In this document: piece after piece, positions 8,012-14,402 of the stretch | Numbering within the stretch: the stretch's first letter is position 1 | Layout of the letters: each line of letters begins with the position of its first letter | Assembly (NCBI GenBank): GCA_017428625.1 | Contig: JAFRQM010000054.1 | Span: 1-32,213 of the forward strand | DNA from: Clostridia bacterium | GTDB lineage: Bacteria > Bacillota > Clostridia > Oscillospirales > Acutalibacteraceae | Length of the DNA stretch: 32,213 bases | Direction: 5' to 3' | Program-made: the position numbers and the translations under genes | The notes under the pieces: model-generated | The model's input: the letters and a program-made list of their open reading frames with translations, nothing else | What the model was told of the DNA's origin: nothing | The model's database searches: none

Positions 8012-8755
8012 TTATCCGTTTTTGTCTGAAGTGCCGGGCTTGTAGCCGATGCCCGCTTTTTTTGCCTGCGAATGCTGCAGCCTGCGTGGTATGAGATACA
8101 GTTTTCCGTCTTTAACAAGACGGTAGCCGGTCTGGTGATATGAGAACGAAACGCCGTTTTCAACGCACTGCCTGCGGATGTCAAGCACCCAGTCAAAATT
8201 GCAGGGTCTCGCGTAATTCCCCGATTCCCCGCCGACAGAGACGGAAGGGATTGCGCCGTTGAGATAACGCGAAATGTCAATGCGCTCCAGCATAGGCTCA
8301 ATGCCGACGGTTCTGTGTTTTACAGGGGCTGTTATGAACAGCGGCAGGCGGTAATCCGCCATTGCCTGATTCTCAACCGTGCAGCCGATTATCACATTGT
8401 CATAACCTTCTCCCCAGTCGCCGGGAACACATTGAGCAAAACGGTCAATGCGTTTTGTGTAGAACATAAACATACAGTCGCTTCGCTCTTTAATCATCGC
8501 CCACGCTTCCTCACGCCATGCGTCGGCGTCGGGCAAAAGAAAATCTGAGGTAAAGCAGGTGTAAATAAACGAGCCGGGCGGAATTTTATACTCTCCGCTT
8601 CTGCTTTTCATAACCGGCAGACGGAAGTTGCCCGTTTTTTTGCAGGTGCTGCTCTCACCGCTTTTTTCGTGAAGGGCGTCAAGGCGGTAAACATAGCAGT
8701 TCTTGCAGCCGGGGCTTATTTTTGTGCAGCCGTGCCACGGGTTCCAGGAAACCAT
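8012..8755 (-). CDS. DUF5131 (phage Gp37/Gp68-like) iron-sulfur protein
   Basis: About 247 residues from the ATG at 8755. The N-terminus has the family's signature SWNPWHGCTKISPGCKNCYVYR, i.e. C-x6-C-x2-C, which resembles a radical SAM-type cluster motif with altered spacing. Further family landmarks are YTCFTSDFLLPDAD, FYTKRIDR, VIIGCTVENQ and SVGGESG. Substrate and reaction are unknown; the family is common in phages and mobile elements but also chromosomal. I prefer 8755 to the longer start at 8809 because an AGGTG site lies just upstream and the longer form would overlap the preceding gene by 43 bp. It lies 11 bp after the metallophosphoesterase stop, in the same operon. Confidence 0.8.
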   Translation of the reverse strand: MVSWNPWHGCTKISPGCKNCYVYRLDALHEKSGESSTCKKTGNFRLPVMKSRSGEYKIPPGSFIYTCFTSDFLLPDADAWREEAWAMIKERSDCMFMFYTKRIDRFAQCVPGDWGEGYDNVIIGCTVENQAMADYRLPLFITAPVKHRTVGIEPMLERIDISRYLNGAIPSVSVGGESGNYARPCNFDWVLDIRRQCVENGVSFSYHQTGYRLVKDGKLYLIPRRLQHSQAKKAGIGYKPGTSDKNG

Positions 8756-8766
8756 TTTATCACCTG

Positions 8767-9738
8767 TTATTGTCTGACGGGGTTTTTGAGGCTGTAAGTC
8801 ATTTCGCACATTTTTTCATCGGCGGTGTCATAACGCCACTCGCCGTTATAGAAATCTCTGCCTCTGACATAAACCTCGTTTTCGTAAACCTCGACTTCAA
8901 TGCCGATGCCGCTCTCTTTGTAAATCTCATTGTCATCGCCCGCGAGCTGAGTAAGGCGGGGCAGATAGATTTCGGGAAAACCGTCGCTGTCGTGGAACGA
9001 CCAGAAAAGGTAGAGCGGCATATGTGTATGACCTACAAAACTGAAAATGTCGTGTTCTCTGTTGCATTGAGCGAGCATATCGGTAAGGCGCGTCGTTTCG
9101 TTGCCTTGGGCGTCAACAACATAGTCGCAGGGGTGGTGCGAAAAGACGAAGGCGGGTTTTCCGCTCTGTGCTGCTTCTTCAAGCACGCCCTCAAGCCAGT
9201 CAAACTGTTCGTCGGACATATACATTTCGTTTACCGACTGTGTTTCCATACCGAGAACAATGAAAACATAACCGTCGATAACCTCATAATAATAGGGATG
9301 CCCGGTCTGAATGTCGAAAAACGCGGATGTGTAATCATACCAGCGGTTTTGCAGGGTTTCGTAATCGCCGCTGCCGTTGCCTATGTCATGGTTGCCGAGC
9401 ACGGGCAGAACATTCTCACCGCGCAGAAGAATTGAAACGCCGCCGTGAAACAGCAGGTTCTCGATGTGCTGACCGTTCATTGTGCTGTCGCCGAGAAAAA
9501 CCACCGCGCCGTTGCCGTTTTTGTTTTTTTCAACATTCTGCAGGGAACGGGCAAACACCTTGTAGCGCGCCCAATTGTTGCCTTCGATGTGGGCGTCTGA
9601 CAAAACGGTGAAATTCATACGGCAGTTTTCGCTGTCGCGCACATCGTATTCTTCAGTTGCGCCCTGACCCGCGAAAAGAAGCATAACGAGGGTTATGACG
9701 GTTGCGGTTATTCTTAAAAATACAGATTTTATAAACAC
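8767..9738 (-). CDS. Secreted or membrane-anchored calcineurin-like metallophosphoesterase
   Basis: 323 residues with a GTG start preceded by GGAGGTG. Residues 5-25 are a signal peptide or anchor (VFLRITATVITLVMLLFAGQG). All calcineurin-type metal motifs are present: SDAHIE (D and H ligands), FLGDS, VLGNHDIG, FSHHP and GHTHMP, so a bimetal phosphoesterase is expected to act outside the membrane. It shares this architecture and the ending pattern VEVYENEV with the protein encoded at 23000-24001, so the two are paralogues. First gene of the leftward five-gene run ending at 5357, with a strong promoter at 9767-9795. Confidence 0.9.
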   Translation of the reverse strand: MFIKSVFLRITATVITLVMLLFAGQGATEEYDVRDSENCRMNFTVLSDAHIEGNNWARYKVFARSLQNVEKNKNGNGAVVFLGDSTMNGQHIENLLFHGGVSILLRGENVLPVLGNHDIGNGSGDYETLQNRWYDYTSAFFDIQTGHPYYYEVIDGYVFIVLGMETQSVNEMYMSDEQFDWLEGVLEEAAQSGKPAFVFSHHPCDYVVDAQGNETTRLTDMLAQCNREHDIFSFVGHTHMPLYLFWSFHDSDGFPEIYLPRLTQLAGDDNEIYKESGIGIEVEVYENEVYVRGRDFYNGEWRYDTADEKMCEMTYSLKNPVRQ

Positions 9739-9766
9739 AGCGCACCTCCGTGACTTTAATGATTAT

Positions 9767-9795
9767 ATTATACCCTGCGGGGATGATAATTGCAA
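9767..9795 (-). promoter_or_regulatory. Sigma-A-type promoter for the metallophosphoesterase operon
   Basis: Minus strand TTGCAA (9790-9795), 17-bp spacer and a perfect TATAAT (9767-9772), about 30 bp before the GTG start. It is divergent from the GH16 promoter. Confidence 0.65.
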
Positions 9796-9834
9796 TAAAA
9801 ACAGTTCTGCCTTGCATAACAGTTCTGACTCCGG

Positions 9835-9862
9835 TTGCATTTTTTTGACAGTATGTTATTAT
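9835..9862 (+). promoter_or_regulatory. Possible promoter of the GH16 gene
   Basis: TTGCAT (9835-9840), 16-bp spacer and TATTAT (9857-9862). A perfect TTGACA at 9845 lacks a properly spaced -10, so the exact promoter is uncertain. Confidence 0.4.
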
Positions 9863-9894
9863 AAATTAAAAAAATGAAACAGGAGGCGGCTGAT

Positions 9895-10812
9895 ATGTTA
9901 AGACCGTTATTCAAGGCGGTTATTTCGTTTTTTTTAAGCGTGAGCGCGCTTTTCAACTCGCTGGCGGGGCAGATTTCGGGCAAGCCATACACAAAGGGCA
10001 GCGAAATCGATATGAGCAAATTCGAACTTGTCTGGAGCGACGAGTTTGACGGCGACGCGCTTGACCGCACAAAATGGGATTTCTCGTGGTGGATAACCGA
10101 ACGCAAGGGTGGCTACTGGCACGAGGATATGGTGCGTGTTGAAGACGGCAACCTCATTATTTCGGCGGAATATAAAGACGAAGCCCTGCCTTACCGCTAC
10201 ACCGAATATGACTGGATAAAGCCCTACAAACCGGGATGGTACACGGGTAAGGTTGTCAGCCGCAACAAATATGAGCAGACCTACGGCTACTTTGAGGTGC
10301 GCTGTATTCTGCCCGCCGCGACGGGAATGTGGAGCGCCTTCTGGCTTATGAACGATGACGGCGTTTACAATGTTGACGGCTCGGGCGCGGACGGCACCGA
10401 GGTTGATGTTTTTGAGTCGTTCTATTACAAAGACTACGCTTTCGGCGGCGATTACATTTCATCGGGTATTCACTACGACGGTTACGGCGAAGACCACAAG
10501 GGCGCGAGCGTAGGCAAATGCTACCTTGAAAACGACCCTTACAACGAATACAACACCTACGGGCTTGAATGGACGAAGGATGAATACATTTTCTATATAA
10601 ACGGCAAAGAAACGGGGCGTCTGACCCCCGACGGAGGCGTTTCGCAAAACCCCGAATACTTCCTGCTCTCCTGCGAGTTCGCCGGTGAAAACGGCGTGCA
10701 GAACTCCGACCGTCACGGCACGGGCGAAATAAGCAAAACCCCGGCGGAAAACTGGCCCGCCGAGTTCAAAGTTGATTACATAAGATGCTATCAGTATAAA
10801 GATTTGCTTTAA
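9895..10812 (+). CDS. Glycoside hydrolase family 16 (beta-glucanase/laminarinase-like), anchored
   Basis: 305 residues from the ATG at 9895. An earlier in-frame ATG at 9874 is unlikely because the AGGAGG ribosome binding site (9881-9886) lies downstream of it. Residues 5-25 are a signal peptide or anchor. The GH16 fold is clear: LVWSDEFDGDALDRTKW at residues 45-61, YGYFEVRCILP and GMWSAFWLM, the catalytic motif E169-V-D171-V-F-E174 (nucleophile, assisting Asp, acid/base), then GIHYDGYG and YNTYGLEWT. GH16 enzymes hydrolyse beta-1,3 or mixed-linkage glucans and some galactans; the exact substrate is unresolved. It stands alone between divergent and downstream promoters. Confidence 0.9.
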   Translation: MLRPLFKAVISFFLSVSALFNSLAGQISGKPYTKGSEIDMSKFELVWSDEFDGDALDRTKWDFSWWITERKGGYWHEDMVRVEDGNLIISAEYKDEALPYRYTEYDWIKPYKPGWYTGKVVSRNKYEQTYGYFEVRCILPAATGMWSAFWLMNDDGVYNVDGSGADGTEVDVFESFYYKDYAFGGDYISSGIHYDGYGEDHKGASVGKCYLENDPYNEYNTYGLEWTKDEYIFYINGKETGRLTPDGGVSQNPEYFLLSCEFAGENGVQNSDRHGTGEISKTPAENWPAEFKVDYIRCYQYKDLL

Positions 10813-10850
10813 AACATCCGTTGACGGCAAAAAAGTGATTGTTTACACTT

Positions 10851-10879
10851 CCGACACACAATATACAAAAGGATATAAT
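10851..10879 (+). promoter_or_regulatory. Promoter of the radical SAM/peptide operon
   Basis: CCGACA (10851-10856), 17 bp and a perfect TATAAT (10874-10879), giving a leader of about 40 nt before the maturase ATG. A second candidate is TTGACG (10821-10826), 17 bp, TACACT (10844-10849). No terminator separates this point from the last peptide gene. Confidence 0.55.
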
Positions 10880-10926
10880 ATAAAGGCATTATATTTATAA
10901 CAAGATAAACCCGACGGGAGCAAAAG

Positions 10927-12513
10927 ATGAAAGAACGGTATCCGCTTTACACCCTGCTTATTGAAATCACAAAAAAATGCAACGCCGCCTGCGACCAGTG
11001 CGGCTCCAGGTGCGACATCAACAGCGAGGAACTGCTTACAAAAGAGCAGATTCTGGCGGCGATGCGCGACCTGAAAGAGAACATCGGCACCTACACGATG
11101 ATTAACATTTCGGGCGGGGAGCCGCTGCTTCGCAAGGACCTGTTTGAGATTATGACCGAAATTACCGCAATGGGTTTCGACTGGGGTATGGTTTCAAACG
11201 GCTCGCTCATTACAGATAAAGTTATAGGGCAGATGAAGGCGAGCGGGATGAAAACAATCACCGTAAGCCTTGACGGCCTTCGCGAAACGCACGATTCCCT
11301 GCGCCACCTGCCCGGCAGCTATGATAAAATAATCGAGGCGCTCAAAAAACTTAAGGCGGCGGCGTTTCTTGACCACCTTCAGGTTACCTTCACGGCGAAC
11401 AAACGCAATGTTTATGAGTTTGAGGAGCTTTATAAAATTCTCAACCCCATAGGGCTTGACTCAATAAGGGTAAGTTTTATGGACCCTATCGGCAGGGCGC
11501 TTGACAACACAAACCTGCTTTTAAACCGCGAGGAGATTCTTTACATCACGGGGCTCGCGAACAAAATCAATTCAAACCCGAAAAACACGCAGATTATATG
11601 GGGATGCCCGCATTTTTTAAACAACCTGCTTGACCGCAGACGCTTTATGTGTTTCACGGGCATTTACGGGGCTTCGATTCTGTTCAACGGCGACATTTTC
11701 GTTTGCCCGAATGTTCCTCACAGGCAGGAGTTCATACAGGGCAACATTCTTAAAGACAGTTTAAGCGAAGTGTGGAAGAACGGTTTTGAGTATTTCAGGA
11801 ACAGACCGCTTCCGGAAAAATGCGAAGCCTGCGAATACAAAGAAAAATGCAAGGGCGACTCCGTTCACACAATGGATTTTGACGCGGGCGAGCCTCTGTT
11901 CTGCTACCGTGATTTTCTCAGAAACCCCGAAGCGAAGGCATATAAAGACGGTCTGTTTGCCCGTTACCCCGACACAAAATTCTATGAGATTTCGGGCGAT
12001 GACGAAGACGCCGCCGAACTTATAATCGAGCCGGACGCCTACCGCTCAATAAAGCAGTATTTTCACATAGGCGCAAAGAATCCGCTCTCAATGTTCGAAC
12101 AGCAGATGGCGCTAATCGGTTTTGAAACAGGCGGCACGGGCGTTGTGCGTTATGTAATACCCTGTGACGGAGCATACAGAGCCGAAGACAACGCGATTTT
12201 CAGCGGTAAAATTCTCAGAACGGTTGAAAGCGAACTTGCAATAATCAACAAAAATTATTATAATAGTTCCGACAGGGGGCTTTGCGGCAGCGAGTGCGAC
12301 AATAAAAAGCCGATGAAATTTTTAGGCTTCATCCACAGCCACCCCACTCAGAGCGAGTTGCAATACAGCACGGGCGACGACCGCATTCACGAAAAGATGC
12401 TTAAAAAATACGGCTCTTACACGGGCGTGCTCGTTAACCCCGCAGACGGCACTATAGGCGCCTATTACGGCGAAAAAATAAAACAGGCAAAACTGATAAT
12501 ACCGGAGGTATGA
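10927..12513 (+). CDS. Radical SAM/SPASM-like peptide maturase fused to a JAMM/JAB metalloprotease-like domain
   Basis: 528 residues. Residues about 8-200 are a radical SAM domain: cluster motif C18-x3-C22-x2-C25, SAM-binding GGEP at 63-66 and TVSLDG at 112-117. Residues 240-326 are SPASM-like: C242-x12-G-x4-C260, then C299-x2-C302-x5-C308 and C326; the expected CX3C partner after C308 is a Ser (S312). Residues about 365-528 are a JAMM/JAB-like domain with H470-S-H472-P, S481 and D484 as the zinc/active-site set and E391 as the likely glutamate; the HxHP-to-Ser spacing is one residue longer than the common form. SPASM proteins typically cross-link or epimerise ribosomal peptides, and JAMM domains cleave peptide or isopeptide bonds. 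Four peptide genes follow with a 2-bp gap. Roles are inferred. Confidence 0.85.
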   Translation: MKERYPLYTLLIEITKKCNAACDQCGSRCDINSEELLTKEQILAAMRDLKENIGTYTMINISGGEPLLRKDLFEIMTEITAMGFDWGMVSNGSLITDKVIGQMKASGMKTITVSLDGLRETHDSLRHLPGSYDKIIEALKKLKAAAFLDHLQVTFTANKRNVYEFEELYKILNPIGLDSIRVSFMDPIGRALDNTNLLLNREEILYITGLANKINSNPKNTQIIWGCPHFLNNLLDRRRFMCFTGIYGASILFNGDIFVCPNVPHRQEFIQGNILKDSLSEVWKNGFEYFRNRPLPEKCEACEYKEKCKGDSVHTMDFDAGEPLFCYRDFLRNPEAKAYKDGLFARYPDTKFYEISGDDEDAAELIIEPDAYRSIKQYFHIGAKNPLSMFEQQMALIGFETGGTGVVRYVIPCDGAYRAEDNAIFSGKILRTVESELAIINKNYYNSSDRGLCGSECDNKKPMKFLGFIHSHPTQSELQYSTGDDRIHEKMLKKYGSYTGVLVNPADGTIGAYYGEKIKQAKLIIPEV

Positions 12514-12515
12514 TT

Positions 12516-12668
12516 ATGGATTTCATTTACTGGCTCTTTGTTGACAACCCCGTCGCGCGTTTCTTTATCGATTTTCTCTGGAAATGGTTCCCGCCCGTTA
12601 TGTATTACGGCTGCCCCGCGAGCAAAAAAGCCACAAAGCTGCAAATGAAGCGGAAATTATATAAATAA
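12516..12668 (+). CDS. Putative precursor peptide 1 of the radical SAM/JAMM locus (50 aa)
   Basis: 50 residues; the ATG is 2 bp after the maturase stop and its GGAGGT site (12504-12509) lies inside the end of the maturase gene, so the two are translationally close. The N-terminal 29 residues are hydrophobic and aromatic (MDFIYWLF, FFIDFLWKWFPPV). The C-terminal 21 residues form the shared module: YYGCPASKKATKLQ followed by seven residues MKRKLYK to the stop. There is one cysteine. The module is repeated in the next three genes, which is the evidence that this short frame is a real gene. Whether the tail is the modified core or the recognition part is unknown. Confidence 0.85.
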   Translation: MDFIYWLFVDNPVARFFIDFLWKWFPPVMYYGCPASKKATKLQMKRKLYK

Positions 12669-12687
12669 ACCGGAAGGAGCGGTCGGT

Positions 12688-12846
12688 ATGCGCGCGTTTT
12701 TCAGGAGAATAGCGCTCTGGTTCAAAAATCTTTTTCACCGTGATGAAGGCGGCGGAGGAGACCCCTTCGGGTATATGGATTATTACGGCTGCCCCAACAG
12801 CAAAAAGGCGGCAAAACTGCAGATGAGAAAAAAATCATACAGATAA
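12688..12846 (+). CDS. Putative precursor peptide 2 of the radical SAM/JAMM locus (52 aa)
   Basis: 52 residues, preceded by AAGGAG (12674-12679) at good spacing. The N-terminal half is a cationic amphipathic helix-like segment (MRAFFRRIALWFKNLFHR), followed by an acidic, glycine-rich linker (DEGGGGDPFG). It ends with the 21-residue module YYGCPNSKKAAKLQ plus MRKKSYR. There is a single cysteine. It lies 19 bp after peptide 1, with no hairpin between them. The linker is a plausible protease-accessible site between the helix and the tail; that is inference. Confidence 0.87.
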   Translation: MRAFFRRIALWFKNLFHRDEGGGGDPFGYMDYYGCPNSKKAAKLQMRKKSYR

Positions 12847-12884
12847 ACAAAACGGAAAAAATGAAAAGGTAAAGGAGAACGGTT

Positions 12885-13073
12885 ATGTGGTCAATTTTAA
12901 TGGGGCTGTGGAATTGGTTTGCCGGTCTTTTCCGCCGCGACAGAGAAATAGGCGGAATTGAGGATGTTACGGGCAAAGACCCCTTTGACCCCGGCGAGTA
13001 TATCTGCTATTACGGCTGCCCGAACAGCAAAAAAGCGGTTAAACTGCAGTTAGGCAGAAAAGCGGTCAGGTAA
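12885..13073 (+). CDS. Putative precursor peptide 3 of the radical SAM/JAMM locus (62 aa)
   Basis: 62 residues, the longest of the four, preceded by AAAGGAG (12871-12877). The N-terminus MWSILMGLWNWFAGLFRR is tryptophan-rich and amphipathic. An acidic linker (EIGGIEDVTGKDPFDPGEY) follows, then the shared module YYGCPNSKKAVKLQ plus LGRKAVR. It has an additional cysteine immediately before the module (ICYYGC), unlike the other three. The DNA of its module shares 41 identical consecutive bases with peptide 4 (13008-13048 versus 13191-13231), and both genes share the AAAGGAGAACGG leader, which points to a recent duplication. Confidence 0.9.
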   Translation: MWSILMGLWNWFAGLFRRDREIGGIEDVTGKDPFDPGEYICYYGCPNSKKAVKLQLGRKAVR

Positions 13074-13088
13074 AAAGGAGAACGGAAA

Positions 13089-13256
13089 ATGTTTACATCA
13101 TTGATAAGAATGCTGAGAAGCTCGTGGTGGAGGTTTATTTCGTTTCTGGGCGATACCTTTGGTTTCGAGGTTGAGGACCCGATTGTGTTTTATTACGGCT
13201 GCCCGAACAGCAAAAAAGCGGTTAAACTGCAAACTGAAAAAAGAACAATCAGATAA
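13089..13256 (+). CDS. Putative precursor peptide 4 of the radical SAM/JAMM locus (55 aa)
   Basis: 55 residues, preceded by AAAAAGGAG (13073-13081 region) 15 bp after peptide 3. The N-terminus is an amphipathic, aromatic stretch (MFTSLIRMLRSSWWRFISFL), then an acidic linker (GDTFGFEVEDPIVF) and the shared module YYGCPNSKKAVKLQ plus TEKRTIR. There is one cysteine. It is the last gene of the operon, ending 3 bp before the terminator hairpin. The N-terminus differs almost completely from that of peptide 3 although the tail DNA is nearly identical, so the two halves evolve at different rates. Confidence 0.87.
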   Translation: MFTSLIRMLRSSWWRFISFLGDTFGFEVEDPIVFYYGCPNSKKAVKLQTEKRTIR

Positions 13257-13257
13257 C

Positions 13258-13290
13258 AAAAAACCGCCCGTGAGGGCGGTTTTGATTTTT
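13258..13290. terminator. Bidirectional terminator closing the peptide operon
   Basis: Perfect stem AAAACCGCCC / GGGCGGTTTT with a GTGA loop (13260-13283), then GATTTTT. It lies between peptide 4 and the convergent LRR gene, and marks the 3' end of the radical SAM/peptide unit. Confidence 0.88.
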
Positions 13291-13292
13291 GC

Positions 13293-14402
13293 TTATTCCG
13301 CTCTTTCGGCGGAGTAGTTGATGTCGATTGCCTTTTTGAGGAGTTTCCAGTCATAACTCGGCAGCCAGTGGTCGTTTGAGTCAACAGAGTTTTCAAACTC
13401 CGCTTCGCCGAGCGCGACATTCATAACATTTACGCCCTTTACCTCGCCGCCGTCTTTATAGCAGGTGTCCCAGAAAGCATGGTGGCCGATATATTTAACG
13501 CTCGCGGGTATAAACATATAGTTGAGAGCCTGGTCATAGCTGAAGGCGTCGGAGCCGATGTACTCAAGCCCTTCGGGCAGGGATTTGTATTCGCCGCCCG
13601 CCGTGTATGAAACAATGTTCGTAAGGGATGTCGATTTGAAAAACGCCAGAGTTTCAACGGTTTTAAGCCCTTCGGGAAGATACACCTTGACAAGGTTTGC
13701 GTAGTTGAACGCGAGCTCGCCGATTTTAACAACCGTTTCGGGCACTCTGTAGGTCTGCACCGCGTTTATGTAATCCTCGCCGTAGCCTTCGCTGCCCTGC
13801 CAAAGCTCCTCTTTAAAGCCCGCCTTTTCTCTCAGATAAGCGTCGTGGTCAATGGGGTAGCATATAACCTCAGTCATATCTTTGTTGTAAAGCACGCCGT
13901 CAAGGTCGCAGTAGTTCGGGTTTTCTTCATCAACATAAATGTTGCGCAGGTTCCACACGCTGTAAAAGGATTTGCCGTCAATCTTTTTAACATCTTTGCC
14001 TACGGTGATGCTTGTGAGCCTGTCGTCGCAGTTAAAGGCATATTCGCGTATTTCGGTAACGGGCTTTGTTTTGTCGCCTTCGGCGTAATCCACTGTGATT
14101 TCGGTAATGTCGCCGGGGTTGCTGAATTTGCTCAGCTGCCAGCCGCCCTCAACCTGCTCATAGTTGTAGGTTTCGCTGTGAACAGCGCGAACGGAGAAGA
14201 AAACGGAAAGCCCGATGGCGAAAAGCAGAATAACAACAACAGCCGCCTTTTTTCTGCCGGCGTTCTCAACGGGTTTGCCGATAACCGGGGCTTTAAGCCC
14301 CTCAACCTGATAGGTCCACACCTCGTCCACGGGGATGTCAAGCTTTGTTTCGTTGTAAATCGCCGCCAAATCGTGCATCTTTTTCTCTTTTTTACGGCTC
14401 AT
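13293..14402 (-). CDS. Membrane-anchored BspA-type leucine-rich repeat protein
   Basis: 369 residues. A cytoplasmic N-terminus of about 50 residues (including MHDLAAIYNETKLDIPVDEVW) is followed by one membrane helix at about 52-72, then an extracellular region. That region holds BspA/TpLRR-type (LRR_5) repeats, seen as recurring units such as ITEIREYAFNCDDRLTSITVGKDVKKI, VVKIGELAFNYANLVKVYLPEGLKTV and LEYIGSDAFSYDQALNYMFIPASVKYI. Such repeats usually mediate surface protein binding. Its ATG overlaps the stop of the upstream transporter gene by 4 bp (ATGA), so the two are translationally coupled. Binding partner unknown; a role linked to the transporter is only suggested by the coupling. Confidence 0.85.
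   Translation of the reverse strand: MSRKKEKKMHDLAAIYNETKLDIPVDEVWTYQVEGLKAPVIGKPVENAGRKKAAVVVILLFAIGLSVFFSVRAVHSETYNYEQVEGGWQLSKFSNPGDITEITVDYAEGDKTKPVTEIREYAFNCDDRLTSITVGKDVKKIDGKSFYSVWNLRNIYVDEENPNYCDLDGVLYNKDMTEVICYPIDHDAYLREKAGFKEELWQGSEGYGEDYINAVQTYRVPETVVKIGELAFNYANLVKVYLPEGLKTVETLAFFKSTSLTNIVSYTAGGEYKSLPEGLEYIGSDAFSYDQALNYMFIPASVKYIGHHAFWDTCYKDGGEVKGVNVMNVALGEAEFENSVDSNDHWLPSYDWKLLKKAIDINYSAERAE

Noticed and set aside
8012..8755. Prophage remnant signalled by the DUF5131 gene
   Set aside because: No integrase, capsid, tail or lysis genes and no attachment-like repeats are present; the gene sits in a tight operon with metabolic genes.
9874..9894. ATG at 9874 as start of the GH16 gene
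   Set aside because: The AGGAGG site lies downstream of this ATG and 8 bp upstream of the ATG at 9895, which also begins a clean signal peptide.
12516..13256. The four small peptides as AgrD-type cyclic lactone autoinducers
   Set aside because: They have an amphipathic N-terminus and a Cys, like AgrD, but there is no AgrB-like protease gene or histidine kinase nearby, the tail YYGCPxSKKAxKLQ lacks the AgrD C-terminal acidic pattern, and four copies follow a radical SAM gene.
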